Source: Bradyrhizobium niftali
GTDB taxonomy: Bacteria; Pseudomonadota; Alphaproteobacteria; Rhizobiales; Xanthobacteraceae
Direction of reading: 5' to 3'
Assembly (NCBI RefSeq): GCF_004571025.1
Contig: NZ_SPQT01000038.1
Span: 21,242-85,241 of the forward strand
Length of the DNA stretch: 64,000 bases
The translations under genes were made by a program, and so were the position numbers. Shown piece by piece: positions 25,675 to 33,736 of this stretch. Under the pieces are notes generated by a model that had not been told where the DNA came from, ran no database searches, and saw nothing but the letters and a program-made list of their open reading frames with translations. Within the stretch, counting starts at the first letter, position 1. Each line of letters begins with the position of its first letter.

Positions 25675-27759
25675 TCATCGATTAAAGAGCTGCCGCAGCA
25701 CGTCATTCATCGGCTGGCTGTCCTGCTGCGCCATCGGCGGCGCGTCCGGGGCCGGGGGCGCCGGCGAGGCCTGCGGTGCCGGTGTGGATGGCGTTGCGGG
25801 CAGGCCGCGGCTGCGGCCGGTGCCAGTAGCAGTCCCAGCGCCAGTGCCAGTGCCAGTGCCGGTTGCAGCTCCGCTGGAAAGCCCCTGCTGGATCAGATTG
25901 CCGATCGCCTCGCCCAGCGGGCCGCCGAGCAGATTGTTCTGCCCCGGCTGCTGGGTTTGCGGATTGGCGTTGCCGCCCGCATTGCCGCCACCCGGCGCGG
26001 TCGTGCCGCCGAGACCGAGGCTGCCGAGGATATTGCCGAGCCCGGCGCCGTCAGGCCCGAACAGGCCCTTGCCCATCTCGCGCAGCTTGGCATAGGCGGC
26101 GTCCGGATTGTCGAGCATGCCGGCCATGTCAGGGTAGATCCGCGGTTGCGACCAGCTGCCCTGGATCATCACGGGGATGCCGAAGCCGACCGGCTCGGAG
26201 GCGCGACCCTGGCCTTCGGTGGTCATCACCAGTTTCGGCTCGACGCGAAAGCCCATCATCTTGGTGTCGAGCGCGATCGTGCCCGCGCCGGTCACGCGCA
26301 CCAGCGGCCCGATCAGATTGAGATCGGTCGTCACCGCCTGTCCCTTGTCGATGCGGAAGGAGGCCGAGAGCTGCGACAAATCCGTGCTCTGGTCCTGGCT
26401 GGGGTTCTGGTTCTCTTGCCAGCCGGACAGCGTGCCCGATGTCAGCGAGCGGATCATCTGCGCGACGTTGATGCCGCGGATGGCGCCGTCCTGGAAATTG
26501 ACGAAGGCCGTGCCCTGCATGTTCGCCATCAAGGCGCGCTGGCTGGTGCCGGCGCTGCGCAATGCGAGCTTGGCTTGCAGCTTGCCGTCGATGCGGTCGA
26601 ATTCGGCAAGGCCCTGGAGCAGCGGCAGCGCGCGCACGCCGACGAGGTCGGAATGCATGGCAAAGCTCGGCGCGCCGCTGGTCGCATCCAGGATCACCTC
26701 GCCGGAGACCTGACCGCCATAGGCGCCGAGATTGGCGGTGCCGGCCTTCAGCACGCCGCCGGCGAGCTTTGCATCGAGCGCCAGCGGCGCAAGACGCGCA
26801 TCGCCGATCACGGCATCGTTCGCGGAGATCCTGATTTGCGCATCGACATAGTTGAGGCCGGACACGTCGATCGGCGCATTGCTCCAGGGCTGCCCGGACG
26901 CGCCGTCCGGCGATTTCGCCAGCGGAATCGCGAGCCGCTGGAAGTCGAGATCGACCTTGACCAGGGGCTTGCTCGCGATGTCGACCGAGGCCCAGCCGTT
27001 GAACGTGCCGTCGCCGAGGGTGCCGTTCACGCCGTTGATCATCACGACATCGCCGCTCAGCCGCATCTCGGCGTGACCTGCGAGCCGGGACTTCAGCACA
27101 TCAGGCATGTCGATGGCGAAATCCACCGGGATCGTCGGCCGGTCGGCTGGCGGCGCCGGCGTCGTCGCCTTGATGTCGAATCTGGTCGGGTGCTCGCCGA
27201 CGCGCGCGGTGCCGGTGATGTTGACCTTGCGGTCGCGATCAACGATCGCGTCGGCGTTGATGGCGCTGATGCGGCCCTCGACGCGATCGCGCACGCGCGC
27301 GAATGCGACCTCGCCGTCGGTGATCTTGACGCGGTCGATGGTCGCGCCATCCGTGTCGAGCGCGAGCGGCTTCGACGCGGCACCGGGGTTGGGCAGGCGC
27401 TCACGCAGCAGCGGCTGGTAGAGCACGGGACGGGTGACGACGAGCTCGCTGATCTTCGGGCGGCCCGACCAGACGCTCGCGAGCGACATGTCGGCCTGCA
27501 AGCTGTCGACCGTGAGGCGCGTGATGCCGCTGCGGTCCTTCGGATCCTGAAGCGTGAGATCGTTCAAGGTGACGTTCAGCGTCGGCCACAGGCTGATCCT
27601 GGTGGTGCCGTCGATCGACAGGCGATAGCCTGTCGCGCTCTCGACCCGCGACGCAATCGTCGAGGTCAGGAAGCCCGATGGGATCCCGACCACGAGGAGA
27701 ACCGCGATCACGATGATGATAGCGGCGACCGCGGCGCCGGCGAATTTCACTGCTCTCAT
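25675..27759 (-). CDS. AsmA-family envelope protein
   Basis: This 694-aa protein has one N-terminal TM (AAVAAIIIVIAVLLVVGIP) followed by a long beta-rich periplasmic domain, as in AsmA/TamB-related proteins that carry lipids across the periplasm. Family motifs include YRLSIDGTTRISLWPTLNVT near the start and the ALDAKLAGGVLKAGTANL region. The C-terminus is a low-complexity Gly/Thr/Ala then Pro/Ala region (from about residue 600), encoded in part by hexanucleotide copies GCCAGT at 25840-25857 on the plus strand. Its gene is divergent from the Crp-family gene. The lipid target is unknown. Confidence 0.8.
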   Translation of the reverse strand: MRAVKFAGAAVAAIIIVIAVLLVVGIPSGFLTSTIASRVESATGYRLSIDGTTRISLWPTLNVTLNDLTLQDPKDRSGITRLTVDSLQADMSLASVWSGRPKISELVVTRPVLYQPLLRERLPNPGAASKPLALDTDGATIDRVKITDGEVAFARVRDRVEGRISAINADAIVDRDRKVNITGTARVGEHPTRFDIKATTPAPPADRPTIPVDFAIDMPDVLKSRLAGHAEMRLSGDVVMINGVNGTLGDGTFNGWASVDIASKPLVKVDLDFQRLAIPLAKSPDGASGQPWSNAPIDVSGLNYVDAQIRISANDAVIGDARLAPLALDAKLAGGVLKAGTANLGAYGGQVSGEVILDATSGAPSFAMHSDLVGVRALPLLQGLAEFDRIDGKLQAKLALRSAGTSQRALMANMQGTAFVNFQDGAIRGINVAQMIRSLTSGTLSGWQENQNPSQDQSTDLSQLSASFRIDKGQAVTTDLNLIGPLVRVTGAGTIALDTKMMGFRVEPKLVMTTEGQGRASEPVGFGIPVMIQGSWSQPRIYPDMAGMLDNPDAAYAKLREMGKGLFGPDGAGLGNILGSLGLGGTTAPGGGNAGGNANPQTQQPGQNNLLGGPLGEAIGNLIQQGLSSGAATGTGTGTGAGTATGTGRSRGLPATPSTPAPQASPAPPAPDAPPMAQQDSQPMNDVLRQLFNR
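25819..25862. repeat. Hexanucleotide tandem repeat in the AsmA-like gene
   Basis: Three perfect GCCAGT units in a row (25840-25857) and several degenerate ones upstream encode alternating Gly-Thr and Ala-Thr on the minus strand. The unit length keeps the frame, so copy number can vary without breaking the gene. Confidence 0.6.
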
Positions 27760-27887
27760 GTCGACTTTCCAACGACGGACGCACGGTGCCGAACCCGGCC
27801 GCTCACCCGCCCTATGTGCGTGAGTTTATCCCGGGACGGGAAGCCGCTCCAAGCGGTCAAAAATAGTCAGGGGGTGCTGCAAAGTTA

Positions 27888-27903
27888 TGTGACTTATGAC
27901 ACA
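27888..27903. promoter_or_regulatory. CRP-type binding site (TGTGA-N6-ACACA) upstream of the Crp-family gene
   Basis: TGTGACTTATGACACA matches the CRP consensus at 9 of 10 half-site positions. It lies 93 nt upstream of the Crp-family gene start at 27996, in the divergent region shared with the AsmA-like gene. Autoregulation is the simplest reading. Confidence 0.4.
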
Positions 27904-27995
27904 CTTCTCCGGCGCGGTTTTACGCGATTCTGGAGGTTGATGGTTCCAGCCGATTTGCCGGCGAAATTGGCACGTAAATTCACAAGGAAGTTGAA

Positions 27996-28670
27996 ATGAG
28001 CAAGCAGGCCGAATTTGCGGTCATCCTGAAGATGAACCCGATGTTCGCCGATCTCGGCGCAGACGAGCTCCAGCGGCTGTCCAATCTCTGCCATACCCAG
28101 CATCTGGCGAACGGCGAGGTGCTGTTCCAGAAGGGCGATGCCGGGGACGGGCTGTTCGGCGTGCGCCGCGGCCAGGTCCGCATCGAGACCGGCGCCTCCG
28201 ACGGCAGCCGGCTGACGCTGAATTTCATGGGGCCGGGCGACCTGTTCGGCGAGGTCGCGGTGCTGGACGGCCAGAACCGCACCGCGGACGCGACCGCGGG
28301 CGAAGCCAGCGAATTGTTCGTGCTGCGGCGGGAAGACTTTCTCGCCTTCCTCGAGCGCGAGCCGAAGGTCGCGATCAAGATCATCGCGCTGCTGTGCCAG
28401 CGCATCCGCTGGCAGAGCGAGCGCATGGAAGAGTCCATGTTGCAGCCGCTGCCGGTGCGGCTGGCGCGGCGGCTCTGCGCACTCGCCGCCGATTTCGGCT
28501 CGGAGGTGCACATCTCGCAGGAGCAGCTCGGCGTCTTCGTCGGCGCCGCCCGCGAGAGCGTCAACCGCCAGCTTCAGGCCTGGCGCAAGGACGCGATCCT
28601 GGATCTTCAGCGCGGCCGCATTTTGCTGAGGAACATGACCAAGCTGACGGCGATCGCGCGGAACGAGTAG
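27996..28670 (+). CDS. Crp/Fnr-family transcriptional regulator
   Basis: This 224-aa regulator has an N-terminal cyclic-nucleotide-binding beta-roll (phosphate-binding cassette FGEVAVLDGQNRTADATA, with the Glu and Arg-Thr-Ala residues that contact cAMP in Crp proteins), the dimer helix (LLCQRIRWQSERMEESMLQP) and a C-terminal winged HTH (ISQEQLGVFVGAARESVNRQ). No N-terminal Cys cluster is present, so it is not an oxygen-sensing FNR. A CRP-like site lies in its own upstream region, and an adenylate cyclase is 2.6 kb away. It ends inside a hairpin shared with the converging RND gene. Confidence 0.9.
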   Translation: MSKQAEFAVILKMNPMFADLGADELQRLSNLCHTQHLANGEVLFQKGDAGDGLFGVRRGQVRIETGASDGSRLTLNFMGPGDLFGEVAVLDGQNRTADATAGEASELFVLRREDFLAFLEREPKVAIKIIALLCQRIRWQSERMEESMLQPLPVRLARRLCALAADFGSEVHISQEQLGVFVGAARESVNRQLQAWRKDAILDLQRGRILLRNMTKLTAIARNE

Positions 28671-28691
28671 GGGCTCGCGCGACCCCTACTC
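28665..28691. terminator. Symmetric hairpin across two converging stop codons
   Basis: GAGTAGGGG and CCCCTACTC form a perfect 9-bp stem with a 9-nt loop. Each arm holds the TAG stop of one of the two converging genes. There is no T-run on either side, so it is at most a Rho-type or stabilising hairpin. Confidence 0.45.
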
Positions 28692-31600
28692 CGCCGCCGG
28701 GTGCACGATGTTCTTCGGTGCCGGCTGTGCCGGCGAAGCTTCGTGATGACCGGGGACCTCCGCGTCCTCGCTGTGCACGATCAGCCGCTTGCCGAAGCGC
28801 CAGATCAGGGCGCCGAGATCGTCCATCACCATGAACATCGCGGGCACGAAGACCAGCGACAGGATGGTCGAGAAGATCAGGCCGCCGATCACCGCGAGCG
28901 CCATCGGCGAGCGGAATTCGCCGCCGGCGCCGACCGCGAGTGCGCTCGGCATCATGCCGGCGGCCATCGCGATCGTGGTCATCACGATCGGGCGGGCGCG
29001 CTTCATGCCGGCGTCGATCATCGCTTCGTCGCGTCGCTTGCCGTCGCGGATCGCCTCGATGGCGAACTCCACCAGCATGATCGCGTTCTTGGTGACGATG
29101 CCCATCAGCATCAGGATGCCGATCCACACCGGCGTGGTGAGCTGCTTGCCGGTGACGAGCAGGGCCGCGATGGCGCCGCCGATCGAGAGCGGCAGCGAGA
29201 ACAGGATGGTGATCGGCTGGAGGAAGGTGCCGAACAGCAGCACCAGCACGGCATAGACCATCATCAGGCCCGCGGTGATCGCGGTGGCGAAGCCGTCGGA
29301 CAGCTCGTTCAGGCTTTCGGCGTCGCCGGAGGGTGAGACCTTCACGCCCTTCGGCAGGCTCTTCATCACCGGCAGCTCGTTGATCTTCTTGGTGGCATCG
29401 CCGAGCGCCGCGGAGCCGACGAGGTCGGCGGCAACGGTGGCCTGGCGGTCCCGGTCGTAGCGGTTGATGCTGGTCGGACCCTGGTCGAGCTTGACGTCGG
29501 CGATGACCGAGAGCGGCACGCCGCCCTTCTCGCCGTGCTCACCGAGCGGCACGCGCAACTGCTCGAGCGTCTTCAGGTTGCCGCGCGCGGCGTCCTCGAG
29601 CTGCACGCGGATCGGCACCAGGCGGTCGCCGACGTCGAACTTGGCGAGCGCAGGGCCGACGTCGCCGATGGTGGCGACGCGGATGGTCTGCGACAGGCTT
29701 TCCGTGGAGACACCGAGGCGCGCGGCGAGATCGGCGCGCGGCTCGATGCGCAGCTCGGGCCGCTCCAGCGTGGTTTCCGAAATCACGTTGGAGATGGTCG
29801 GGATCCGCTTCATCTGCGTCGCGAGCTCGCTGGCGACGTTGTTGACGATGTTGGCGTCGACGCCGGTCACGACCAGCGAGATCGCGCGCAGGCCGTTTTC
29901 GTCGAGGAACCAGAAGCGGATGTCGGGAATGTTCTCCAGCTCCTGGCTGATCGAGAATTCCAGCTCGCGCTGGGTGATGTCGCGATCGCCCTTGGGCGTG
30001 TAGTTGATGATCAGGGCCGCGCGCCGGACTTCCTGGGTGCCCGGTGGAACGCGCCCGCCGTCGACGAAGATGCTCTTCACCTCGGGCCGCTTGCGCAGCC
30101 GCGCGACGATGTCCTCGGTGACCTTTTCGGTGTAGGCGAGCTGGGTGCCCGGCGGCAGCTCGAGGGCAAGCAGCGAGCGCGCGCTGTCCTGCGCCGGCAG
30201 GAAGCCCTGCGGCAGCAGCGTGATGCTCCAGATCGAGGCGGCGAAGATGCCGAAGCCGATCAGCACCGTGATGAAATAGTGCTTCACCGACCAGGCCACG
30301 ATCCGGTGATAGGACCGTAGCACGCGGCCGGGCGGCGGTTCCTCGTGATGGCCGTGTTTGAGGAAGTAGGCGGCCAGCACCGGCGTGACGAAGCGCGCCG
30401 CGAGCAGCGAGAAGAACACCTGCACCGAGACGGTGATGCCGAACTGCTTGAAGAACTGTCCGGCGATGCCCGACATGAAGCTCGCGGGGGCGAAGATCGC
30501 GATGATGGTGAGCGAGATCGCGATCACGGCGAGGCCGATCTCGTCGGCGGCTTCCAGCGCGGCGCGATAGGGCGATTTGCCCATGTTCATGTGCCGCACG
30601 ATGTTCTCGATCTCGACGATGGCGTCGTCGACGAGAATACCTGTCGACAGCGTGATGGCGAGGAAGCTGACGAGGTTGAGCGAGAAGCCGAGGAGGTCCA
30701 TCGCCCAGAAAGCCGGGAAGATCGACAGCGGCAGCGAGATCGCGGCGATGATGGTGGCGCGCAGATCGCGCAGGAACAGCAGCACGATGACGACGGCGAG
30801 AATGGCGCCTTCGAACAGGGTCGAGATCGCCGCTTCGTAATTGCCGTTGGTGTATTCGACCGAGGTGTCGATCAGCTTGAGATCGACGTCGGGATAGGCG
30901 GCCTTGAGCGCGTCGATGCGCTTCTGCACGGCGTCGGCGACCTTCACGTCGCTGGCGCCCTTGGAGCGCTTGATGCCGAGCGCGACCACCGGCTCGCCGT
31001 TGAAGCGGGCGAAGGTGCGGCGGTCGGCGATGGTGTCGGTGACGGTGCCGAGATCGTCGAGCCGAACCTCGCCGCCGCCGAACAGCGGGACCATGGTGCC
31101 GGCGAGGTCGCTCAGCGTCTTGGCGCCGGCCAGGGTGCGGATCGCCTGGTCGTTCTTGCCGATCTCGGCGCGGCCGCCGGCGACGTCGACATTGGTGCCG
31201 CGCAGGCTCTGGCTGACATTGACGGCGGTCAGGCCCATCGCCTGAAGGCGGTCGGGATCGAGCGAGACCAGGATCTCGCGCTCGACACCGCCGATGCGCT
31301 CGACCTGGGCGACGCCGCGCACGCCCTGGAGCGCGCGCTTGACCACGTCGTCGACGAAATAGGACAGCTGCTCCGGCGTCTTGCCGGGCGAGATCGCGGC
31401 ATAGGTGACGATCGGCAGGCCGATCACGTCGACGCGCTGGATCAGCGGCTCGGTGACGTTCTGCGGCAGGTTGGAGCGAACGCGGGTCACCGCGTCCTTG
31501 ACGTCGTTGAGCGCGCGGTCGGTATTGGTCTCCAGTGCGAACTGGATGGTGGTCAGCGACAGGCCGTCGGTGATCGAGGAGGTGATGTGCCTGACGCCCT

Positions 31601-31829
31601 CGACGCCGGAGACCGCGTCTTCAATGGTCTTGGTGACCTGGGATTCGAGCTCGGCCGGCGCAGCACCGAACTGCGACACCGCGACCGAGATCACGGGAAT
31701 GTCGGCCGAGGGCAGCCGCGTCACCGCGAGCTTGGCGAAGGAGGTCCAGCCGAGGATCAGGAGGATGATCGAAAAGACGACCGACGGCAGCGGATTCCGG
31801 ATCGACCATGCCGAGATATTGAGAGCCAT
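28686..31829 (-). CDS. RND-family efflux permease (HAE-1/AcrB type)
   Basis: This 1047-aa inner-membrane proton-driven pump exports drugs or other toxic compounds. Twelve TMs in two halves are expected; the proton-relay Asp pair in TM4 (TGILVDDAIVEIENIV) and the Lys in TM10 (GIVTKNAIMLVEFA) are visible. It overlaps the stop of the adaptor gene by one base (TGATG), so translation is coupled, and it lies downstream of it in one operon. No outer-membrane channel gene is present, so it would use a shared TolC-like protein. The C-terminus is a short Pro/His-rich tail. Confidence 0.92.
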   Translation of the reverse strand: MALNISAWSIRNPLPSVVFSIILLILGWTSFAKLAVTRLPSADIPVISVAVSQFGAAPAELESQVTKTIEDAVSGVEGVRHITSSITDGLSLTTIQFALETNTDRALNDVKDAVTRVRSNLPQNVTEPLIQRVDVIGLPIVTYAAISPGKTPEQLSYFVDDVVKRALQGVRGVAQVERIGGVEREILVSLDPDRLQAMGLTAVNVSQSLRGTNVDVAGGRAEIGKNDQAIRTLAGAKTLSDLAGTMVPLFGGGEVRLDDLGTVTDTIADRRTFARFNGEPVVALGIKRSKGASDVKVADAVQKRIDALKAAYPDVDLKLIDTSVEYTNGNYEAAISTLFEGAILAVVIVLLFLRDLRATIIAAISLPLSIFPAFWAMDLLGFSLNLVSFLAITLSTGILVDDAIVEIENIVRHMNMGKSPYRAALEAADEIGLAVIAISLTIIAIFAPASFMSGIAGQFFKQFGITVSVQVFFSLLAARFVTPVLAAYFLKHGHHEEPPPGRVLRSYHRIVAWSVKHYFITVLIGFGIFAASIWSITLLPQGFLPAQDSARSLLALELPPGTQLAYTEKVTEDIVARLRKRPEVKSIFVDGGRVPPGTQEVRRAALIINYTPKGDRDITQRELEFSISQELENIPDIRFWFLDENGLRAISLVVTGVDANIVNNVASELATQMKRIPTISNVISETTLERPELRIEPRADLAARLGVSTESLSQTIRVATIGDVGPALAKFDVGDRLVPIRVQLEDAARGNLKTLEQLRVPLGEHGEKGGVPLSVIADVKLDQGPTSINRYDRDRQATVAADLVGSAALGDATKKINELPVMKSLPKGVKVSPSGDAESLNELSDGFATAITAGLMMVYAVLVLLFGTFLQPITILFSLPLSIGGAIAALLVTGKQLTTPVWIGILMLMGIVTKNAIMLVEFAIEAIRDGKRRDEAMIDAGMKRARPIVMTTIAMAAGMMPSALAVGAGGEFRSPMALAVIGGLIFSTILSLVFVPAMFMVMDDLGALIWRFGKRLIVHSEDAEVPGHHEASPAQPAPKNIVHPAAE

Positions 31830-32758
31830 CAGCGTACCCGCGTGCGATCGAGTTCATCGGCGAACATGGTCTTGATCTGGTCGCCGTCATGCAGTGAAGA
31901 GCCGGCGTCGGCCACGACGATTTCGCCGACGTCGAGCCCTTCCAGGATTTCCGTCGCGGTGTCGGACGACAGCCCGACCCGCACCTTGCGCGTCTCGATC
32001 GTGTTGCCCTTGACGACCTGCACGGTGAGATGGTCGATCGCGGTCTTGGGCACCGCGACGCCGCAGCTTCGCTTGGCGTCGATCGAGGCGCGCGCGAACA
32101 CGCCGACCTTCAGCGAGGGATTGTTGGTGACGCTGATGCGGACGCGGCCGAGCTGGGTGGTGCGGTCGATTTCGGGCGCAACCAGCCGCACCCGGCCGAT
32201 CAAATCGGGCGCGTCGTCGCGGCTGATGCGCACGGTCGCGCCGGCGCTGAGCTTGGGCATGTGCACGGCCGGAACCTGCGCGTCGAGCTCGATCTCGTTG
32301 TTGACGGCGATGCGGAACATCGGGCCGGCCTGCGGCGAGGCCGGCGCGCCGACGATGGTGCGAACTTCCGTGACGAGGCCCGGCGCCGGCGCCTTCAGCG
32401 AGATCGGGCCCTGCGGGCCGGGTCGCTGCGGCTGGCCCGGGATCTGCGGCGGTGCCGTCAGGCGCGCCAGCTCCTGGTTGTCGGTGACCATGGTCCCTTC
32501 GGTGACGAAGAGGTCGGTGACCCTGGAACCTTCCTGGTCGGCGACGACCACGGCCTCGCGGCGCGGCACGAAGAAGCCGGTCACACGAACGAGGTCGGAG
32601 AAGCACGCATTGGTCGACTTCGTCACGATGACGAGCGCCTCGCCCGGCGTTTCCTTGGCCTCGGGGCGATGCCGATGCTCGAACAGATAATAGCCGATGC
32701 CGAGCGCGACGATGAACGCCACGGTTCCGGCAGGCTTGAGATAGTCGGAGACGTTCAT
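31829..32758 (-). CDS. RND efflux adaptor (HlyD/MFP)
   Basis: From the ATG at 32758 this 309-aa adaptor has an N-terminal anchor (VAFIVALGIGYYLFEHRH), lipoyl-like halves (VTDLFVTEGTMVTDNQELAR and ISLKAPAPGLVTEV) with a short loop, then a beta-barrel and a membrane-proximal domain (VGLSSDTATEILEGLDVG). It stands first in a two-gene operon with the RND permease and overlaps it by one nt. It shares a CFSD motif with the orphan adaptor at 6526-7416. Confidence 0.88.
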   Translation of the reverse strand: MNVSDYLKPAGTVAFIVALGIGYYLFEHRHRPEAKETPGEALVIVTKSTNACFSDLVRVTGFFVPRREAVVVADQEGSRVTDLFVTEGTMVTDNQELARLTAPPQIPGQPQRPGPQGPISLKAPAPGLVTEVRTIVGAPASPQAGPMFRIAVNNEIELDAQVPAVHMPKLSAGATVRISRDDAPDLIGRVRLVAPEIDRTTQLGRVRISVTNNPSLKVGVFARASIDAKRSCGVAVPKTAIDHLTVQVVKGNTIETRKVRVGLSSDTATEILEGLDVGEIVVADAGSSLHDGDQIKTMFADELDRTRVR

Positions 32759-32820
32759 CGCCGGATTGTCCTGGCCTGGCTCACGGCCATCCGCACGAGG
32801 CCTGCTGAGAGCGTTTCCCT

Positions 32821-32855
32821 GAAACAAAGCGGCGTCCCGCACGGCTGCGGGACGC
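32821..32855 (-). terminator. Intrinsic terminator of the OmpA-like gene
   Basis: A perfect 10-bp stem GCGTCCCGCA / TGCGGGACGC (32832-32855, 4-nt loop) is followed on the minus strand by a moderately T-rich tract (GCTTTGTTTC). It lies about 60 nt after the OmpA-like stop and before the adaptor-pump operon. Confidence 0.6.
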
Positions 32856-32916
32856 GCTTTGGAAGCGAGACTTTACACCACATCACGAACGGTCATTTCA
32901 AAGAATTGCGTCGTGC

Positions 32917-33588
32917 TTACTTCGATGCGGTGGTCTTGTTTTCCATGTTGACGACCTGCACGCGGCGGTTGACCTCGGCCATCGGCTGGCTCGGGTCCTT
33001 CAGCTTGCTCTTGCCGTAGCCGACGGTGACGAGGTCGGTCGAGGAGATGCTGTACTTCTCGACGAGGTAGCGCTTGATCGCATCCGCGCGGCGCTCCGAC
33101 AGGTCCTGGTTGTAGGCCTCGCCGCCGGCGGCGTCGGTGTGGCCGGCGACCACGAAGGTCGATCCCTTCAGGTCTGGGCTGGTCAGCGCGCGACCGAGCG
33201 CCTGCACCGAAGCCAGCGACTTGGTGCTGATATTGGCGGAGTTGTAGTCGAAGGTGATCTCGAGATCGATGTTCGGCTTGTCCTTGGCGACCGATGCGAT
33301 TTCCTCGCGCTCGGTCGACGACAGCGAGCGCGTCGAGCGGCCGCGCACGGACTGGATCAGCTTGGTCTCCGACGCGCTCGGCGCGGGGTCGGCCTGCGGC
33401 GCGATCGAGAGGCCGCGGGTCAGCGGCTTCTTCTGCGGTGGCGCCAGTGCGCGCACGATCTCGTCCTCGGTGACGTTCTTGCTGTTGCCGTCGTCGGCGG
33501 CGAATGCGGGCGAGGCCGGCAGCGACAGCGCGGCGCCAATGGCCATGATGGACAGGATTGCGGTAAGTCCTTTTGCAGCCAATCTCAT
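32917..33588 (-). CDS. OmpA-family (peptidoglycan-binding) periplasmic protein
   Basis: The ATG at 33588 is preceded by AGGAGGG. A signal peptide (ending SPAFAA) leads into a short linker and a C-terminal OmpA/MotB-type domain from about residue 110 (ITFDYNSANIS, AGHTDAAGGEAYNQDLSERR, VGYGKS, NRRVQV). The Asp and Arg that grip diaminopimelate in this fold are present. There is no N-terminal beta-barrel, so it is likely a periplasmic or lipoprotein-like anchor of the envelope. It has 223 aa. Confidence 0.85.
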   Translation of the reverse strand: MRLAAKGLTAILSIMAIGAALSLPASPAFAADDGNSKNVTEDEIVRALAPPQKKPLTRGLSIAPQADPAPSASETKLIQSVRGRSTRSLSSTEREEIASVAKDKPNIDLEITFDYNSANISTKSLASVQALGRALTSPDLKGSTFVVAGHTDAAGGEAYNQDLSERRADAIKRYLVEKYSISSTDLVTVGYGKSKLKDPSQPMAEVNRRVQVVNMENKTTASK

Positions 33589-33736
33589 TGCCAGTCCCTC
33601 CTGCGCAGCAGACCTGCGTGGTTCCAAATTTCCTGCAATAGGCCCCCCGGGAAAGGCCGCCTGCGGCATCCGTCCCTTTAGTCTGTTTTGGGCGGCCGAG
33701 GGTTCGAGGCGTCCGCCGCCTCAACTCAAAAAAATA

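Noticed and set aside
33705..33736. Hairpin GAGGCG/CGCCTC beside an A-run downstream of the TPR pseudo-caspase
   Set aside because: On the minus strand the T-run comes before the stem, so it does not work as an intrinsic terminator for that gene; on the plus strand no T-run follows.
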